Below are positions 17,201 through 26,717 of a stretch of DNA of 36,373 nt, piece after piece. Under the pieces are notes generated by a model. The model was given only the letters and a program-made list of their open reading frames with translations, did no database searches and was not told where the DNA came from. The position numbers were made by a program, and so were the translations under genes. This stretch comes from Halalkalibacter akibai JCM 9157 (lineage in GTDB: Bacteria; Bacillota; Bacilli; Bacillales; Bacillaceae_D), in contig NZ_BAUV01000042.1 of the NCBI RefSeq assembly GCF_000513135.1, forward strand, positions 1 to 36,373, given 5' to 3'. Each line of letters begins with the position of its first letter. Within the stretch, counting starts at the first letter, position 1.

Positions 17201-17272
17201 TCAAAACTATCAAAAGAGTAAAAAAACTTTGAGATGTAGTTAAGTTGGCGCATTTTACGGAGGTAGAATAAA

Positions 17273-18466
17273 TTGAATGAAGTACAAGCAACATATCTTC
17301 TTGATGCAAAACTAGACAGTTTAGAAAAAAAGGCTGAGGCAATTGCAGTCGGTTTAACAGTTGGTTCTTGGACAAATCTCCCAGCTGTTGAGCAAAAACA
17401 GTTAGAACGTCATAAAGGAAGAGTGATTCAAACGAAAATGGTCTCTGATCAAAAAGCGATCATTACCATAGGTTATCCAAGCTTGAATTTTTCGAATGAC
17501 ATCCCTGCGATTTTAACAACCACTTTTGGGAAATTCTCCCTGGACGGAAAAGTAAAATTAATGGATCTGTCTTTTAGTGAAGAGCTTAAAAGAGACTTTG
17601 CTGGTCCACAGTTCGGCATCGAAGGAATAAGAGCTTTGACGAATACATATGATCGTCCGTTGTTAATGAGTATTTTTAAAGGTGTAATTGGTAGAGATCT
17701 TAACTCCTTAAAAGAGCAAATGAAAGCTCAAGCCCTTGGTGGGATAGACATTGTTAAAGATGATGAAATCCTCTTTGAAAACGATGAGACGCCACTAGAA
17801 AAACGTATCCCCGCTTGCCAGGAAGCGCTGCGAGCCAGTTATGAAGAGACAGGTAAACGTACTCTTCATGCTGTGAATTTAACAGGAAAAACAATGGAAT
17901 TAAAAGAAAAGGCATATAAAGCCGTTGAATTAGGAGCGGACTTACTTCTGTTTAATGTGTTTGCTTATGGCCTAGATGTTATGCAAGCACTTGCCGAGGA
18001 TCCGAACATTCCTTTACCTATTATGGCACACCCTGCATTTTCTGGAGCGATGATTTCTTCTCCTGATTTCGGAGTCGCACCAGGGTTGTTATTAGGAAAG
18101 CTTGCTAGGATGGCAGGAGCAGATTTATCTCTTTTTCCTTCTCCGTATGGGTCTGTTGCTATGGCAAAAGAGGAAACTCAAGCAATTGCACGTCATTTAA
18201 CAGAAGAAGATCAATTTAAAAAAGCATTTCCTGTTCCATCAGCTGGAATTCATCCTGGTTTAACGCCTAAATTAATAACTGATTTTGGCATTGATAGTAT
18301 TATTAACGCAGGCGGTGGTATCCACGGACATCCGGGAGGTGCCACTGCTGGAGGGAAAGCGTTTGTTCAAGCAATTGACGCTGTTTTAAACAACCAATCG
18401 TTACAGGAAGCGGCAAGCGATCATTCAGAACTTGCAACAGCGATAGAGTTGTGGGGTGGGGAATGA
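17273..18466 (+). CDS. mtnW: 2,3-diketo-5-methylthiopentyl-1-phosphate enolase MtnW (RuBisCO-like protein)
   Basis: A 397-residue RuBisCO-like protein that enolises 2,3-diketo-5-methylthiopentyl-1-phosphate in methionine salvage; it does not fix CO2. The metal and carbamate motif [10 protein letters not shown] is at 156-165, with K162 as the expected carbamylated lysine and D164-E165 as ligands. A conserved [13 protein letters not shown] stretch and the glycine-rich [15 protein letters not shown] near 345-359 match RLPs of the YkrW type. The TTG at 17273 has GGAGGT (17259-17264) 8 nt upstream. It leads a compact four-gene operon in pathway-consistent order; its stop overlaps the mtnX start as ATGA. 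Confidence 0.95.
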   Translation: MNEVQATYLLDAKLDSLEKKAEAIAVGLTVGSWTNLPAVEQKQLERHKGRVIQTKMVSDQKAIITIGYPSLNFSNDIPAILTTTFGKFSLDGKVKLMDLSFSEELKRDFAGPQFGIEGIRALTNTYDRPLLMSIFKGVIGRDLNSLKEQMKAQALGGIDIVKDDEILFENDETPLEKRIPACQEALRASYEETGKRTLHAVNLTGKTMELKEKAYKAVELGADLLLFNVFAYGLDVMQALAEDPNIPLPIMAHPAFSGAMISSPDFGVAPGLLLGKLARMAGADLSLFPSPYGSVAMAKEETQAIARHLTEEDQFKKAFPVPSAGIHPGLTPKLITDFGIDSIINAGGGIHGHPGGATAGGKAFVQAIDAVLNNQSLQEAASDHSELATAIELWGGE

Positions 18467-19122
18467 GTACAGAACAAAAGCTAATGATTTTTTGTGATTT
18501 TGATGGGACGATAACAGAAAATGATAACATCGTTGCGATTATGAAAAGATTTGCCCCTCCAGAATGGGAGTCAATAAAAGAAGATGTCCTCGCCCAGCGC
18601 ATGTCAATTAGGAATGGAGTAGGTCAGTTTTTCAGATTGCTGCCGTCATCTTTAAAAAAAGAAATGACTGAATTTATTTTACATGATGCAAGAATTCGAG
18701 AAGGATTTGAAGATTTTGTTGAGTATACAAAAAGCCAAGACATTGAGCTAATTGTAGTAAGTGGAGGAATGGATTTCTTTGTACATCCATTGCTACAGAA
18801 ATACGATCTGCCCATCTATTGCAATGAAGCGAAATTTGATGAAGAGACTATTCGTGTCGAGTGGCCGCATGGTTGTGATTCTCATTGTGAGAATGAATGT
18901 GGCTGTTGTAAGCCTTCCATTCTCCGTTCAATAGGTGGACAACGCCGGAAAATTGTAATTGGTGACTCTATCACAGATCTTCAAGCGGCTAAACAAGCTG
19001 ACTTTGTTATAGCCAGAGACTTTTTACTGCAGAAGTGTCAAGAGCTTAATTTACCTCATGCTTCATTTACTACTTTTTATGATGTAATTAAAATTTTAAA
19101 GCAACCTGAGGTGATGACTTGA
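18463..19122 (+). CDS. mtnX: 2-hydroxy-3-keto-5-methylthiopentenyl-1-phosphate phosphatase MtnX
   Basis: A 219-residue HAD-superfamily phosphatase acting after MtnW. The nucleophile motif is D12-F-D14-G-T (FCDFDGTIT), motif II is VVSGG, and motif IV is [13 protein letters not shown] cysteine- and histidine-rich loop ([15 protein letters not shown]) lies in the middle and is characteristic of MtnX. The ATG at 18463 overlaps the mtnW stop. A GTG at 18451 is in frame but would overlap more and leaves no room for a binding site. Its own stop overlaps the mtnB TTG. Confidence 0.94.
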   Translation: MSTEQKLMIFCDFDGTITENDNIVAIMKRFAPPEWESIKEDVLAQRMSIRNGVGQFFRLLPSSLKKEMTEFILHDARIREGFEDFVEYTKSQDIELIVVSGGMDFFVHPLLQKYDLPIYCNEAKFDEETIRVEWPHGCDSHCENECGCCKPSILRSIGGQRRKIVIGDSITDLQAAKQADFVIARDFLLQKCQELNLPHASFTTFYDVIKILKQPEVMT

Positions 19123-19742
19123 TTAAAGAATGGAAAGAGTTAGCAGCTGTTAAACGAGAGCTAGCGGCAAGAGGTTGGTTTCCAGGAACGAGTGGTAATC
19201 TTGCTATTAAGGTAAGTGACCATCCTTTAACTTGTCTAGTTACAGTAAGTGGAAAGGACAAATATAAAGAAACTGAAACTGATTTTGTCCTTGTTGATGA
19301 ATGGGGAACACCTTTATCGGATCAAGGAAAGCCATCTGCAGAGACTGTTATTCACTTGGAAGTGTTTAAAAAAACCGATGCAGGTTGCAGTCTTCATGTT
19401 CATACAATAGATAACAATCTTATTTCTGAGCTTTATGCTGAAAAAAACGCGATTACGTTTCGTAATGTCGAATTAATTAAAGCATTTGATATATGGGAAG
19501 AAGATGGTGAATTAACGATACCGATTGTTGAGAACTGGGCTGACCTGCCTTCATTAGGTCGAGCAATAGGTGAGAAGATTCAACCAGATACTAAAGCCGT
19601 CTTAATTCGAAATCATGGGATTACGGTTTGGGGGAAAAATGCGTTTGAGGCAAAAAGGCATTTAGAAGCTTGTGAGTTTCTATTTTCCTATCAAGTAAAA
19701 TTGTTACAAGCGAGAGCACTTAATTTAAAGGAGGTTTTATAA
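19119..19742 (+). CDS. mtnB: Methylthioribulose-1-phosphate dehydratase MtnB
   Basis: A 207-residue class II aldolase-fold zinc enzyme that dehydrates methylthioribulose-1-phosphate to the diketo compound used by MtnW. Zinc ligands are H93 and H95 (SLHVHTID) and H166 (IRNHGITVWG). The opening GWFPGTSGNLAIK and the VSGKDK stretch bind the phosphate in the family. The start is TTG at 19119, overlapping the mtnX stop, with GAGGTGA (19108-19114) upstream. Length is normal. It is followed by mtnD after 1 bp. Confidence 0.94.
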   Translation: MIKEWKELAAVKRELAARGWFPGTSGNLAIKVSDHPLTCLVTVSGKDKYKETETDFVLVDEWGTPLSDQGKPSAETVIHLEVFKKTDAGCSLHVHTIDNNLISELYAEKNAITFRNVELIKAFDIWEEDGELTIPIVENWADLPSLGRAIGEKIQPDTKAVLIRNHGITVWGKNAFEAKRHLEACEFLFSYQVKLLQARALNLKEVL

Positions 19743-19743
19743 A

Positions 19744-20283
19744 ATGGCAGTGATTAGAGTGAGAAACAACGGTGAAATAATTGAGGGACAAGAGAATGTC
19801 CATGCTTTTTTAGAAGAACAAGGAGTGTTTTTTGAACGTTGGGACACAGCCAAATTACCAGAGCATTTAGTAGAGAAATTTGACTTGTCAGATACAGATA
19901 AAGCAGAAATTTTAAAGGTATATGATCAAGACATTCGCTCACTTGCAAAACGTCGCGGTTATGTAAATTGGGATGTTATTGCTTTATCTGATCAAACCCC
20001 TAACATTGAAGAATTATTAAAGAAATTTGAACAAGTACATACACATACTGATGATGAAGTTCGAATCATCACTGCAGGACATGGTATTTTCATCGTTAAA
20101 GGAGATGGTGAAACAGGTTATTTTAATATTGAACTTGAAGCTGGTGATGTTATTTCTGTTCCAGAGCATACACCGCATTTCTTTACACTTATGGATGACC
20201 GTCAAGTTGTAGCAGTTCGTTTGTTTATTGATACAGACGGCTGGGTTGCACATCCTTACGAAGAAAAGGAACATCAAATTTAA
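19744..20283 (+). CDS. mtnD: Acireductone dioxygenase MtnD
   Basis: A 179-residue cupin enzyme that oxidises the acireductone to the keto-acid precursor of methionine plus formate (iron form); a nickel form makes an off-pathway product. Metal ligands are H99, H101 and E105 (VHTHTDDEVR) and a histidine in PEHTPHFF (H145 by family alignment). The ATG has AAAGGAGG about 8 nt upstream, the strongest site of the operon. It is the last gene, followed by a terminator. The final transaminase (MtnE) and the nucleosidase (MtnN) are not in the window. Confidence 0.95.
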   Translation: MAVIRVRNNGEIIEGQENVHAFLEEQGVFFERWDTAKLPEHLVEKFDLSDTDKAEILKVYDQDIRSLAKRRGYVNWDVIALSDQTPNIEELLKKFEQVHTHTDDEVRIITAGHGIFIVKGDGETGYFNIELEAGDVISVPEHTPHFFTLMDDRQVVAVRLFIDTDGWVAHPYEEKEHQI

Positions 20284-20294
20284 ATATATTGATC

Positions 20295-20322
20295 AAGGAC
20301 AGCGATGTGCTGTCTTTTTTTA
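20295..20322 (+). terminator. Intrinsic terminator of mtnW-X-B-D
   Basis: GACAGC (20298-20303) and GCTGTC (20309-20314), extended by AAG and TTT pairing, form a tight hairpin with a 5-nt loop followed by a long T run. Confidence 0.9.
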
Positions 20323-20382
20323 TTTGATTTAAAAAAATTTCATAAATAATGACACATTTGGTCAAGTCTTTGCGTCTAATCA

Positions 20383-20395
20383 ATGAATAATTCAT
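20383..20395. promoter_or_regulatory. Small palindrome upstream of asnB
   Basis: ATGAATAATTCAT is a 13-base perfect palindrome about 65 bp before the asparagine synthetase start. It may be an operator or only AT-rich coincidence. No clear -35/-10 pair, T-box or TnrA/CodY site was recognised in this gap. Confidence 0.2.
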
Positions 20396-20458
20396 GTTTA
20401 ATTTGCAAACAGTAGAAAGTATGTATTCAGTACGCAAAGAATAGTAGGAGGAATAAAG

Positions 20459-22366
20459 ATGTGTGGTTTTGTAGCGTGTGTTTATAATAAACCTTTAAAA
20501 TACGATCAAAATACTAAAATAAGAGAAATGAATAAAGTCATCTCCCATCGGGGACCAGACCAAGAAGGATATATGACTGGTGAGCATGTTGAGTTAGGTT
20601 TTAGCCGATTAAGCATCATTGATTTAGAGGGGGGATATCAACCGCTCTCATATGGTAACGGACGGTATTGGATTGTATTTAATGGCGAAATTTACAACTA
20701 TTTAGAATTAAAACAAGAGTTAATAGAAAAGGGAAATCGTTTTGAGACAGATTCTGATACAGAAGTCCTTCTTGCACTTTATAGTGAAGAAGGAAAAGAT
20801 GCGGTAAAAAAACTACGTGGAATGTTCGCTTTTGTTATTTGGGATCATTTAAAGAAAGAAGCTTTTGCAGCTAGGGATCATTTTGGAATTAAACCATTAT
20901 TTTATGCAGAGAACCAATTGGGATTAAGACTAGCATCTGAGAAGAAAAGCTTGGTTTCGGAAAATGATAAACTAAATAACCAAGCCCTTCATCATTATAT
21001 GTCATTCCAATATGTTCCTGAGCCTTTAACTATGACAGAGGGGATTTTAAAACTTGAACCAGGTCACTACATAGTTAAGAAGCCGGGGCAAAAAATAGAG
21101 ATAAATCAATATTTTAAGCCAGTCTTCAAACCAATCAATCAAACAGAGGAATACTGGAAATCGAGTATACAAGAGGTTATGTATGACTCCGTCTCTAAAC
21201 ATATGAGAAGTGATGTTCCGGTTGGCGCGTTTCTGTCTGGTGGGATTGATTCAACAATCATTGCAGCTGTAGCAAAGGAAATGAACCCGAAACTTGAGAC
21301 ATTTTCAGTTGGGTTTGATCATGAAGGATATAGCGAAATTGATGTAGCGAAAGAGACGGCCGGTAAACTAAATATAAAAAATAATAGTAAACTGATTACC
21401 GCTTTTGAATACGCGGACGAAATGCCTAAAATCATGTGGCACATGGACGATCCTCTTGCTGATCCAGCTTGCGTTCCTTTATATTTTGTTGCAAAGGAAG
21501 CAAGTAAGAAAGTGAAAGTAGTACTTTCTGGTGAAGGGGCAGATGAATTGTTTGGTGGCTATAATATTTACAGAGAATACCAAAGCCTCTCCTGTTTTGA
21601 TTATGTGCCCAAAGTCTTACAAAGAGCGCTCAAACAATTAGCAATATTGTTACCTGAAGGAGTAAGAGGAAAAAGTTTCATAGAGCGCGGGACTACTCCT
21701 ATAGAAGAGCGTTATATAGGGAATGCAAAGATGTTTAATGAAGAAGAAAAAAGACAGCTAATGGCTAATTATCAATCTCGTTTCAACAATGAATTAATAA
21801 CATCGTCGATCTATGAAAAATCAGCGGATCAACATGTAGTTAATCGAATGCAACATTTAGATATGCACACATGGCTTCGAGGAGATATTTTAGTAAAAGC
21901 TGATAAAATGACGATGGCACACTCTCTTGAGTTAAGAGTTCCTTTTCTTGATAAAGAAGTATTCGAGCTAGCATCAAGAATTCCCGTCGATTGGAAAACA
22001 ACAAACGGTACAACCAAATACATTCTTCGTAAGGCATTTGAAGAAATTGTGCCTGCACATGTATTTATGCGGAGAAAGCTCGGATTTCCAGTCCCAATCA
22101 GATTATGGTTAAAAAATGAGCTCTACGACTGGGCTTTATCGATTATTAATGAAAGTGAGACAAGTGTTTATATTGATAAAATTTACATGAGACAATTGCT
22201 TAACGAACATAAGCAGAATAAAGCTGATCATAGTAGAAAGATTTGGACGGTGTTGTCGTTCATGATATGGCACCAAGTTTATGTCGAAAAAAAATATGAT
22301 GTAAACGAATGGATAACAAAACGCCGAATTCAAGAGGAACAAGAGATTGATCAATATGTGATGTAA
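20459..22366 (+). CDS. asnB: Asparagine synthetase (glutamine-hydrolysing), AsnB type
   Basis: A 635-residue enzyme that makes asparagine from aspartate, ATP and glutamine. The glutaminase domain begins with catalytic C2 (MCGFVACVYN), so the start is certain, and has SHRGPDQEG, RLSIIDLEGG and FNGEIYNY. The synthetase domain holds the PPi-loop motif SGGIDS at 260-265 and LSGEGADELFGGYNIY. The whole sequence, as I recall it, is closer to B. subtilis AsnB than to AsnO or AsnH, for example MSFQYVPEP, KADKMTMAHSLELRVPFLDK and GFPVPIRLWLKNE. AsnB of B. subtilis has also been reported to amidate the diaminopimelate of peptidoglycan, so a wall role should be kept in mind. AGGAGG precedes the ATG. It is monocistronic between two terminators. 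Confidence 0.92.
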   Translation: MCGFVACVYNKPLKYDQNTKIREMNKVISHRGPDQEGYMTGEHVELGFSRLSIIDLEGGYQPLSYGNGRYWIVFNGEIYNYLELKQELIEKGNRFETDSDTEVLLALYSEEGKDAVKKLRGMFAFVIWDHLKKEAFAARDHFGIKPLFYAENQLGLRLASEKKSLVSENDKLNNQALHHYMSFQYVPEPLTMTEGILKLEPGHYIVKKPGQKIEINQYFKPVFKPINQTEEYWKSSIQEVMYDSVSKHMRSDVPVGAFLSGGIDSTIIAAVAKEMNPKLETFSVGFDHEGYSEIDVAKETAGKLNIKNNSKLITAFEYADEMPKIMWHMDDPLADPACVPLYFVAKEASKKVKVVLSGEGADELFGGYNIYREYQSLSCFDYVPKVLQRALKQLAILLPEGVRGKSFIERGTTPIEERYIGNAKMFNEEEKRQLMANYQSRFNNELITSSIYEKSADQHVVNRMQHLDMHTWLRGDILVKADKMTMAHSLELRVPFLDKEVFELASRIPVDWKTTNGTTKYILRKAFEEIVPAHVFMRRKLGFPVPIRLWLKNELYDWALSIINESETSVYIDKIYMRQLLNEHKQNKADHSRKIWTVLSFMIWHQVYVEKKYDVNEWITKRRIQEEQEIDQYVM

Positions 22367-22369
22367 TGG

Positions 22370-22412
22370 AACCCGCTAGCGTCTTAAAGAGGCGTTAATG
22401 GGTTTTTTCCTT
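22370..22412 (+). terminator. Intrinsic terminator of asnB
   Basis: AACCC (22370-22374) pairs with GGGTT (22400-22404), with an inner AGCGTCT/AGGCGTT helix including G-U pairs, followed by a T-rich tail. Confidence 0.8.
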
Positions 22413-22418
22413 TTTTTT

Positions 22419-22449
22419 AGAATGAAGGAAGGAATGTTCAGTCATACTA
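22419..22449 (+). promoter_or_regulatory. Candidate sigma-G promoter of the spoVA operon
   Basis: CATACTA (22443-22449) is an exact sigma-G -10 sequence. AGAATG (22419-22424), 18 bp upstream, matches the -35 TGAATA at four of six bases. spoVA is a known sigma-G operon, and the site lies 85 bp before spoVAC, showing that transcription of this shortened operon probably starts here. Confidence 0.6.
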
Positions 22450-22534
22450 ACGTTACATTGGAAAATGGGATATAGAAGTAACGATAAGAGAAATAGCAAT
22501 TCATCTCTCTGCAAGTGAAGAAGGGGGAATAGTA

Positions 22535-22993
22535 ATGAACTCTGATGAGCAAAAGTTGTATCAAAAAAACATTAAGATCTATCAACCGAAAAGTCATATT
22601 TTTAAAAACGGATTAAAAGCTTTTGTTGTTGGTGGACTTATTTGTACTCTAGGTCATGCTATTAGTCAAATTTATATGCATTTTTTACCAATTACTCAGG
22701 AAGAAGCAATGAGTCCGACACTTGCGACGTTAATATTGTTAGCTGCGCTTGCTACAGGATTTGGTGTTTATGATAAGCTTGGTCAATTTGCTGGTGCAGG
22801 TTCACTCGTTCCTGTTACAGGTTTTTCGAATGCGATGACAAGTGCTGCTTTAGAGCATAAAAGTGAAGGATTGGTTTTTGGGATTGGGGCAAATATGTTC
22901 AAGCTAACAGGAGCAGTCATTGCGTTTGGTGTACTCTCAGCTTATTTAGTGAGTTTAACCAGATTACTTGTTGAAATGCTGATCAATTCGTAA
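22535..22993 (+). CDS. spoVAC: Stage V sporulation protein AC
   Basis: A 152-residue inner-membrane spore protein with about four membrane segments (26-50, 62-80, 88-105 and 118-146). The family signature GFGVYDKLGQFAGAGSLVPVTGFSNAM is split across residues 76-102. SpoVAC of B. subtilis behaves as a mechanosensitive channel and, with SpoVAD and SpoVAEB, passes Ca-dipicolinate into the forespore and out during germination. GGGGG lies just before the ATG. In this window it is the first spoVA gene: spoVAA and spoVAB are absent upstream. Confidence 0.96.
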   Translation: MNSDEQKLYQKNIKIYQPKSHIFKNGLKAFVVGGLICTLGHAISQIYMHFLPITQEEAMSPTLATLILLAALATGFGVYDKLGQFAGAGSLVPVTGFSNAMTSAALEHKSEGLVFGIGANMFKLTGAVIAFGVLSAYLVSLTRLLVEMLINS

Positions 22994-23007
22994 AGGACGT
23001 GTTGGGG

Positions 23008-24012
23008 TTGGAAAGACGTGGGAAACAAACATGGCATTTTCACAATCCTGTTTACATACAGGGAGCTGGAACGGCTGTAGGGCCAGAGGAGTCGAAAGGG
23101 CCGCTTGCTGATAGCTTCGATGTAAAATATGACAATCTTTATGCAGGTGAAGATAATTGGGAGTTAGCCGAACGTCGCTTAATGAAAGATGCTGTTGAAA
23201 CGGCTTTAAAAAAGGCTGAAAAAAAAAGTTCGGAAATTGATTATTTTCTAGCGGGCGATCTCTTAAATCAAATTGTTACTTCTAATTATTACGCTAGAGA
23301 GTTGGAGATTCCGTATTTTGGATTGTTTGCAGCGTGTGCTACTTCAATGGAAGGTCTGGCACTTGGCTCGTTGTTTATTGATACAAAAGTAGCCAATACA
23401 GCTTTAATTGCTGTAAGTAGTCATAATGCAACGGCAGAAAGACAATTTAGAAGCCCTACAGAGTTTGGTGGACAACGTCCTGATTCAGCTACGTTTACGG
23501 TAACTGGAGCTGGGGCAATCATCGTTGGAACCAAACCTTCCACCATTAAAATTACAGATGCAACAATCGGTAAAGTTAAAGACTTAGGAATAAAGAATCC
23601 ATTTGATATGGGTTCTGCGATGGCTCCGGCAGCTGCAGATACAATTGTGACACATCTTCAAGAAACAAAGAGAGATGCTTCCTATTACGATTTAATTGTA
23701 ACCGGGGATTTGTCACGTGTAGGAAGTGGAATATTGCGCAAGCTAGTACAAGATAAGGGAGTAAATTTAGCAGAATACCAGGATTGTGGAGTGATGATTT
23801 ACCATCAAGAACAGCCTGTATTTGCTGGAGGAAGCGGAGCGGCATGTCCAGCCGTAGTGACATTCGGACATTTATTGAAAGAAATGAATCGTGGGAAAAT
23901 AAAGCGCATGCTGGTTGTGGCAACAGGAGCTTTATTAAGCCCGTTAATGATGCAACAAAAAGAATCAATCCCTTGTATCGCTCATGCAGTAGCCTTTGAA
24001 AGGGAGGGGTAA
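23008..24012 (+). CDS. spoVAD: Stage V sporulation protein AD
   Basis: A 334-residue protein with a thiolase-like fold that binds dipicolinic acid at the spore inner membrane. Conserved stretches include [24 protein letters not shown] at the start (split over residues 5-28), [14 protein letters not shown], and AAADTI. The TTG at 23008 is chosen because it places GKQTW after four residues, as in the B. subtilis protein, and lies about 10 nt after AAAGGA (22992-22997). A GTG at 22999 and a TTG at 23002 sit too close to that site. It is followed by spoVAEB after 2 bp. Confidence 0.95.
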   Translation: MERRGKQTWHFHNPVYIQGAGTAVGPEESKGPLADSFDVKYDNLYAGEDNWELAERRLMKDAVETALKKAEKKSSEIDYFLAGDLLNQIVTSNYYARELEIPYFGLFAACATSMEGLALGSLFIDTKVANTALIAVSSHNATAERQFRSPTEFGGQRPDSATFTVTGAGAIIVGTKPSTIKITDATIGKVKDLGIKNPFDMGSAMAPAAADTIVTHLQETKRDASYYDLIVTGDLSRVGSGILRKLVQDKGVNLAEYQDCGVMIYHQEQPVFAGGSGAACPAVVTFGHLLKEMNRGKIKRMLVVATGALLSPLMMQQKESIPCIAHAVAFEREG

Positions 24013-24014
24013 AC

Positions 24015-24368
24015 ATGTTTGAGTATTTGGCAGCCTTTGCTGTAGGTGGAATAATTTGTTTTATTGGTCAAATGCTTATGGATGTAGGAAAACTTTCGCC
24101 TACTCATACTTTAAGTACTTTAGTGGTTGCTGGAGCATTGTTAGATGGCTTTCATCTGTATGATCGGTTAATTGATTTTGCTGGAGCGGGAGCAACAGTG
24201 CCGATTACAAGCTTTGGACACTCTTTAGTCCATGGAGCAATGTCTGAGGGAGACCGGTATGGTTTCTTTGGAGTTGGTATGGGAGTATTTGAAGTAACGT
24301 CTGTAGGAATTTCATCGACTATATTATTTAGCTTTTTAGTAGCTATGTTCTTTAAACCAAAGGGGTGA
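24015..24368 (+). CDS. spoVAEB: Stage V sporulation protein AEB
   Basis: A 117-residue membrane protein with about three or four hydrophobic segments (5-25, 36-50, 56-75, 92-112). It is related to SpoVAC and shares the [19 protein letters not shown] signature near residues 50-68. With SpoVAC and SpoVAD it makes the core dipicolinate channel. The ATG is preceded by GGGAGGGG. Its stop overlaps the GTG that opens the next frame. Confidence 0.95.
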   Translation: MFEYLAAFAVGGIICFIGQMLMDVGKLSPTHTLSTLVVAGALLDGFHLYDRLIDFAGAGATVPITSFGHSLVHGAMSEGDRYGFFGVGMGVFEVTSVGISSTILFSFLVAMFFKPKG

Positions 24369-24373
24369 TCAAA

Positions 24374-24946
24374 TTGGAGAGACGAAAGGTAATCCTTGTA
24401 ACAGATGGTGATGAGCATGCGCGTAAATCAGTGGAGTTAGTGGCGCATGAAATTGGGGGGAGATGTATTAGTTATTCATGGGGAAATCCAACACCTATTA
24501 GTGGTGAGGAAATCGTCTCTCTTGTTTTGCAAACTCCTTATGATCCGGTTCTTGTTATGTTTGATGATTGTGGCCAAAGAGAAATGGGGCTCGGTGAAAA
24601 GGCTATGAAACATGTAGCCACCCATCCACAAATTGAAGTACTCGGAGCTATTGCAGTTGCTTCTTCAACCCACTCAAGTGAGTGGACTCATGTGGATGTG
24701 AGTGTTGATCGTTACGGTCATTTAACAGAGTACGGGGTCGATAAAGAAGGGTTGCCCGATTTAGAAATTGGCAGAATTAACGGGGATACAGTCTACATTT
24801 TAGATGAACTAGACATTCCTGTTATTGTTGGCGTAGGGGATATTGGAAAAATGTCCGGATTTGATACGTTAAAAAAGGGATCGCCTATTACAAAGAAAGC
24901 AGTTGAAATCATTTTGGAACGGAGCGGATATCATGAGTCACGCTAA
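24374..24946 (+). CDS. spoVAEA: Stage V sporulation protein AEA
   Basis: A 190-residue soluble protein of the spoVA operon, conserved in Bacillus and of unclear role in dipicolinate movement and germination. Recognisable stretches are [33 protein letters not shown], and [19 protein letters not shown] near the C terminus. The TTG at 24374 is chosen because AGGGGTGAT (24361-24369) is then correctly placed. A GTG at 24365 within that site would add three residues. The end overlaps spoVAF by 14 bp. Confidence 0.9.
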   Translation: MERRKVILVTDGDEHARKSVELVAHEIGGRCISYSWGNPTPISGEEIVSLVLQTPYDPVLVMFDDCGQREMGLGEKAMKHVATHPQIEVLGAIAVASSTHSSEWTHVDVSVDRYGHLTEYGVDKEGLPDLEIGRINGDTVYILDELDIPVIVGVGDIGKMSGFDTLKKGSPITKKAVEIILERSGYHESR

Positions 24947-26426
24947 TGAAAAAAAAGAGACCCCGATATCACGAAATATCGACGAAAACGAAGCTCTAAT
25001 TAAAAAAAGGCTTGGGTTTGGAACCTCATTTGATGTTGGTATTAGAACTTTAACAATTCTTGATAAACACATACAAATTTATTTTGTGAATGGTTTATGC
25101 GATATTCAATATATTATTGAATTATTAAAAGAGTTAATGGATTTAGATTCAAGAGGTCGTCGAACAGAAACAACAGATGTGAAACAAGCTATTACCAATC
25201 ATTTAACTCATGTTCAAGTTGAATATACGGATACATTAGAAGATGCGACAACGAAAATGCTATCAGGTCTTATTTTTATTCTAATTGATGGAGAAGACCA
25301 GGCGATCGCAGTGGATGTTAGAAGTTATCCTGGACGTGGACCAGAAGAACCCGATACGGAAAGAGTAGTTCGCGGTGCGCGTGATGGTTATACTGAGAAT
25401 ATCATCCTAAATACAGCTCTAACTAGACGACGTATTCGTGACGAAAATCTTCGTAATGAAATCATGCAAGTAGGAGAACGCTCCAAAACCGATATTTGTA
25501 TATCTTATATTGATGGTGTGGCTGATCCTAAAATGGTAGAAATATTAAAAAAAGAATTAGAAGCCATTAAAATTGATGGGATCTCGATGGCTGATAAAAT
25601 AGTGGAGGAGTATTTGGTTAAGCAAGGCTTCAATCCATTTCCTCTCGTTAGATATACAGAACGACCTGATGTCGCCGCTAATCATTTATTAGAAGGTCAT
25701 GTTTTAATTATGACGGATACATCACCTAGTGTCATTATTACACCAACGACATTCTTCCATCATGTACAGCATGCGGAAGAATATCGACAAGCGCCTTTTA
25801 TTGGAACTGTGCTTAGATGGACACGATTTATCGGAATTATCTTTTCGTTACTAGTGCTACCTTTTTGGTTGTTACTTGTCATGCAACCATCGTTGTTACC
25901 AGCTGGACTTGATTTTATTGGACCTGATGAAGTAAATAATATTCCTATATTCTTGCAAATTGTATTTGCGGAACTCGGAATAGAATTGTTAAGGATGGCT
26001 GCCATCCATACTCCTTCCCCACTCGCAACGGCACTTGGTTTAGTTGCAGCCTTGTTAATTGGAGAAATAGCGATTCAGGTTGGTTATTTTACTCCAGAGG
26101 TAATTCTTTATGTGGCAATAGGGGCAATCGGTATGTTTGCAACGCCGAGTTATGAATTAGGAGTTGCCTTACGCGCAGCGAGAATGGTGTTAATTATCAT
26201 TGTTGCCATTTTTACAGCTCCAGGATTTATTGTAGGCATCACATTGTTTATTTTGTTACTAGCTGCTATTAAAACGTTTGAAAAGCCATACTTATGGCCA
26301 TTTCTTCCGTTCGATCCACCATCAATGTGGCATATTCTTGTAAGGGCCTCTGTCCCTAATGTCAGATTTAGACCAAGGATTGTTCATCCGCAAGATCCAG
26401 TTAAACAAAAGGTAAAATCAGAGTAA
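24933..26426 (+). CDS. spoVAF: Stage V sporulation protein AF (GerA-type spore germinant receptor A-subunit-like)
   Basis: A 497-residue spore inner-membrane protein homologous to the A subunits of germinant receptors. A soluble N-terminal region of about 300 residues is followed by five or six membrane helices between roughly 305 and 460. Conserved stretches include [40 protein letters not shown] (split at 131-152) and [15 protein letters not shown], and the C-terminal [20 protein letters not shown] is typical. The ATG at 24933 is preceded by GGAGCGG; a longer frame adds ten residues. It ends the spoVA operon. Confidence 0.94.
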   Translation: MSHANEKKETPISRNIDENEALIKKRLGFGTSFDVGIRTLTILDKHIQIYFVNGLCDIQYIIELLKELMDLDSRGRRTETTDVKQAITNHLTHVQVEYTDTLEDATTKMLSGLIFILIDGEDQAIAVDVRSYPGRGPEEPDTERVVRGARDGYTENIILNTALTRRRIRDENLRNEIMQVGERSKTDICISYIDGVADPKMVEILKKELEAIKIDGISMADKIVEEYLVKQGFNPFPLVRYTERPDVAANHLLEGHVLIMTDTSPSVIITPTTFFHHVQHAEEYRQAPFIGTVLRWTRFIGIIFSLLVLPFWLLLVMQPSLLPAGLDFIGPDEVNNIPIFLQIVFAELGIELLRMAAIHTPSPLATALGLVAALLIGEIAIQVGYFTPEVILYVAIGAIGMFATPSYELGVALRAARMVLIIIVAIFTAPGFIVGITLFILLLAAIKTFEKPYLWPFLPFDPPSMWHILVRASVPNVRFRPRIVHPQDPVKQKVKSE

Positions 26427-26431
26427 CTAAA

Positions 26432-26462
26432 AAACCTCGCATACTTACGGTGCGAGGTTTTT
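26432..26462 (+). terminator. Intrinsic terminator of the spoVA operon
   Basis: AAACCTCGCA (26432-26441) and TGCGAGGTTT (26451-26460) form a perfect 10-bp stem with a 9-nt loop, followed by Ts. It lies 6 bp after the spoVAF stop. Confidence 0.9.
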
Positions 26463-26587
26463 AAGCATTATATAGATAGGAACAAGCATTATCAGAATTT
26501 GACGTCTCTTGCTCATATTGGTTTAGTATGTTAAAGTAATACTCATAATTTTATAAACTATGATTGGCTAATAGAGAAAAATGCATT

Positions 26588-26683
26588 TAGGTATGTAACC
26601 TGAAACAACAATTGTCATTACTAAGAGTTAGGTTACTTTTGGTGCGGATTTTAAGCAGCTAGTGTACCTACATTAGCTGCTTA
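26588..26683 (+). promoter_or_regulatory. Structured leader upstream of lysA
   Basis: The 290-bp gap before lysA contains two hairpins. The first pairs GTAACCT (26595-26601) with AGGTTAC (26630-26636) and competes with a short AGGT (26589-26592)/ACCT pairing. The second, TAAGCAGCTA (26652-26661) with TAGCTGCTTA (26674-26683), is a perfect 10-bp stem ending 34 nt before the start codon, with only a weak T tail. I do not see the conserved core of a lysine riboswitch or a T-box. No convincing promoter was recognised. The structure could be an attenuator, an mRNA-stabilising element, or a terminator of a short transcript. Confidence 0.4.
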
Positions 26684-26717
26684 TTTAAGTATTTGATCAG
26701 AAAGGAAGACAACATAC

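Noticed and set aside
17207-17272. Second SAM riboswitch before mtnW
   Set aside because: The leader is too short and lacks the conserved GAGGGA, GGACCGATGA and GGCAACC blocks.
23576-24016. Long minus-strand frame (146 codons) opposite spoVAD
   Set aside because: It lies wholly within the well-supported spoVAD gene, has no ribosome binding site, and its product shows no family features.
26463-26717. T-box or lysine riboswitch before lysA
   Set aside because: A GGTGCGG stretch at 26641 loosely recalls a T-box, but the conserved sequence and the stem I specifier layout are missing, and the gap is short for either class.
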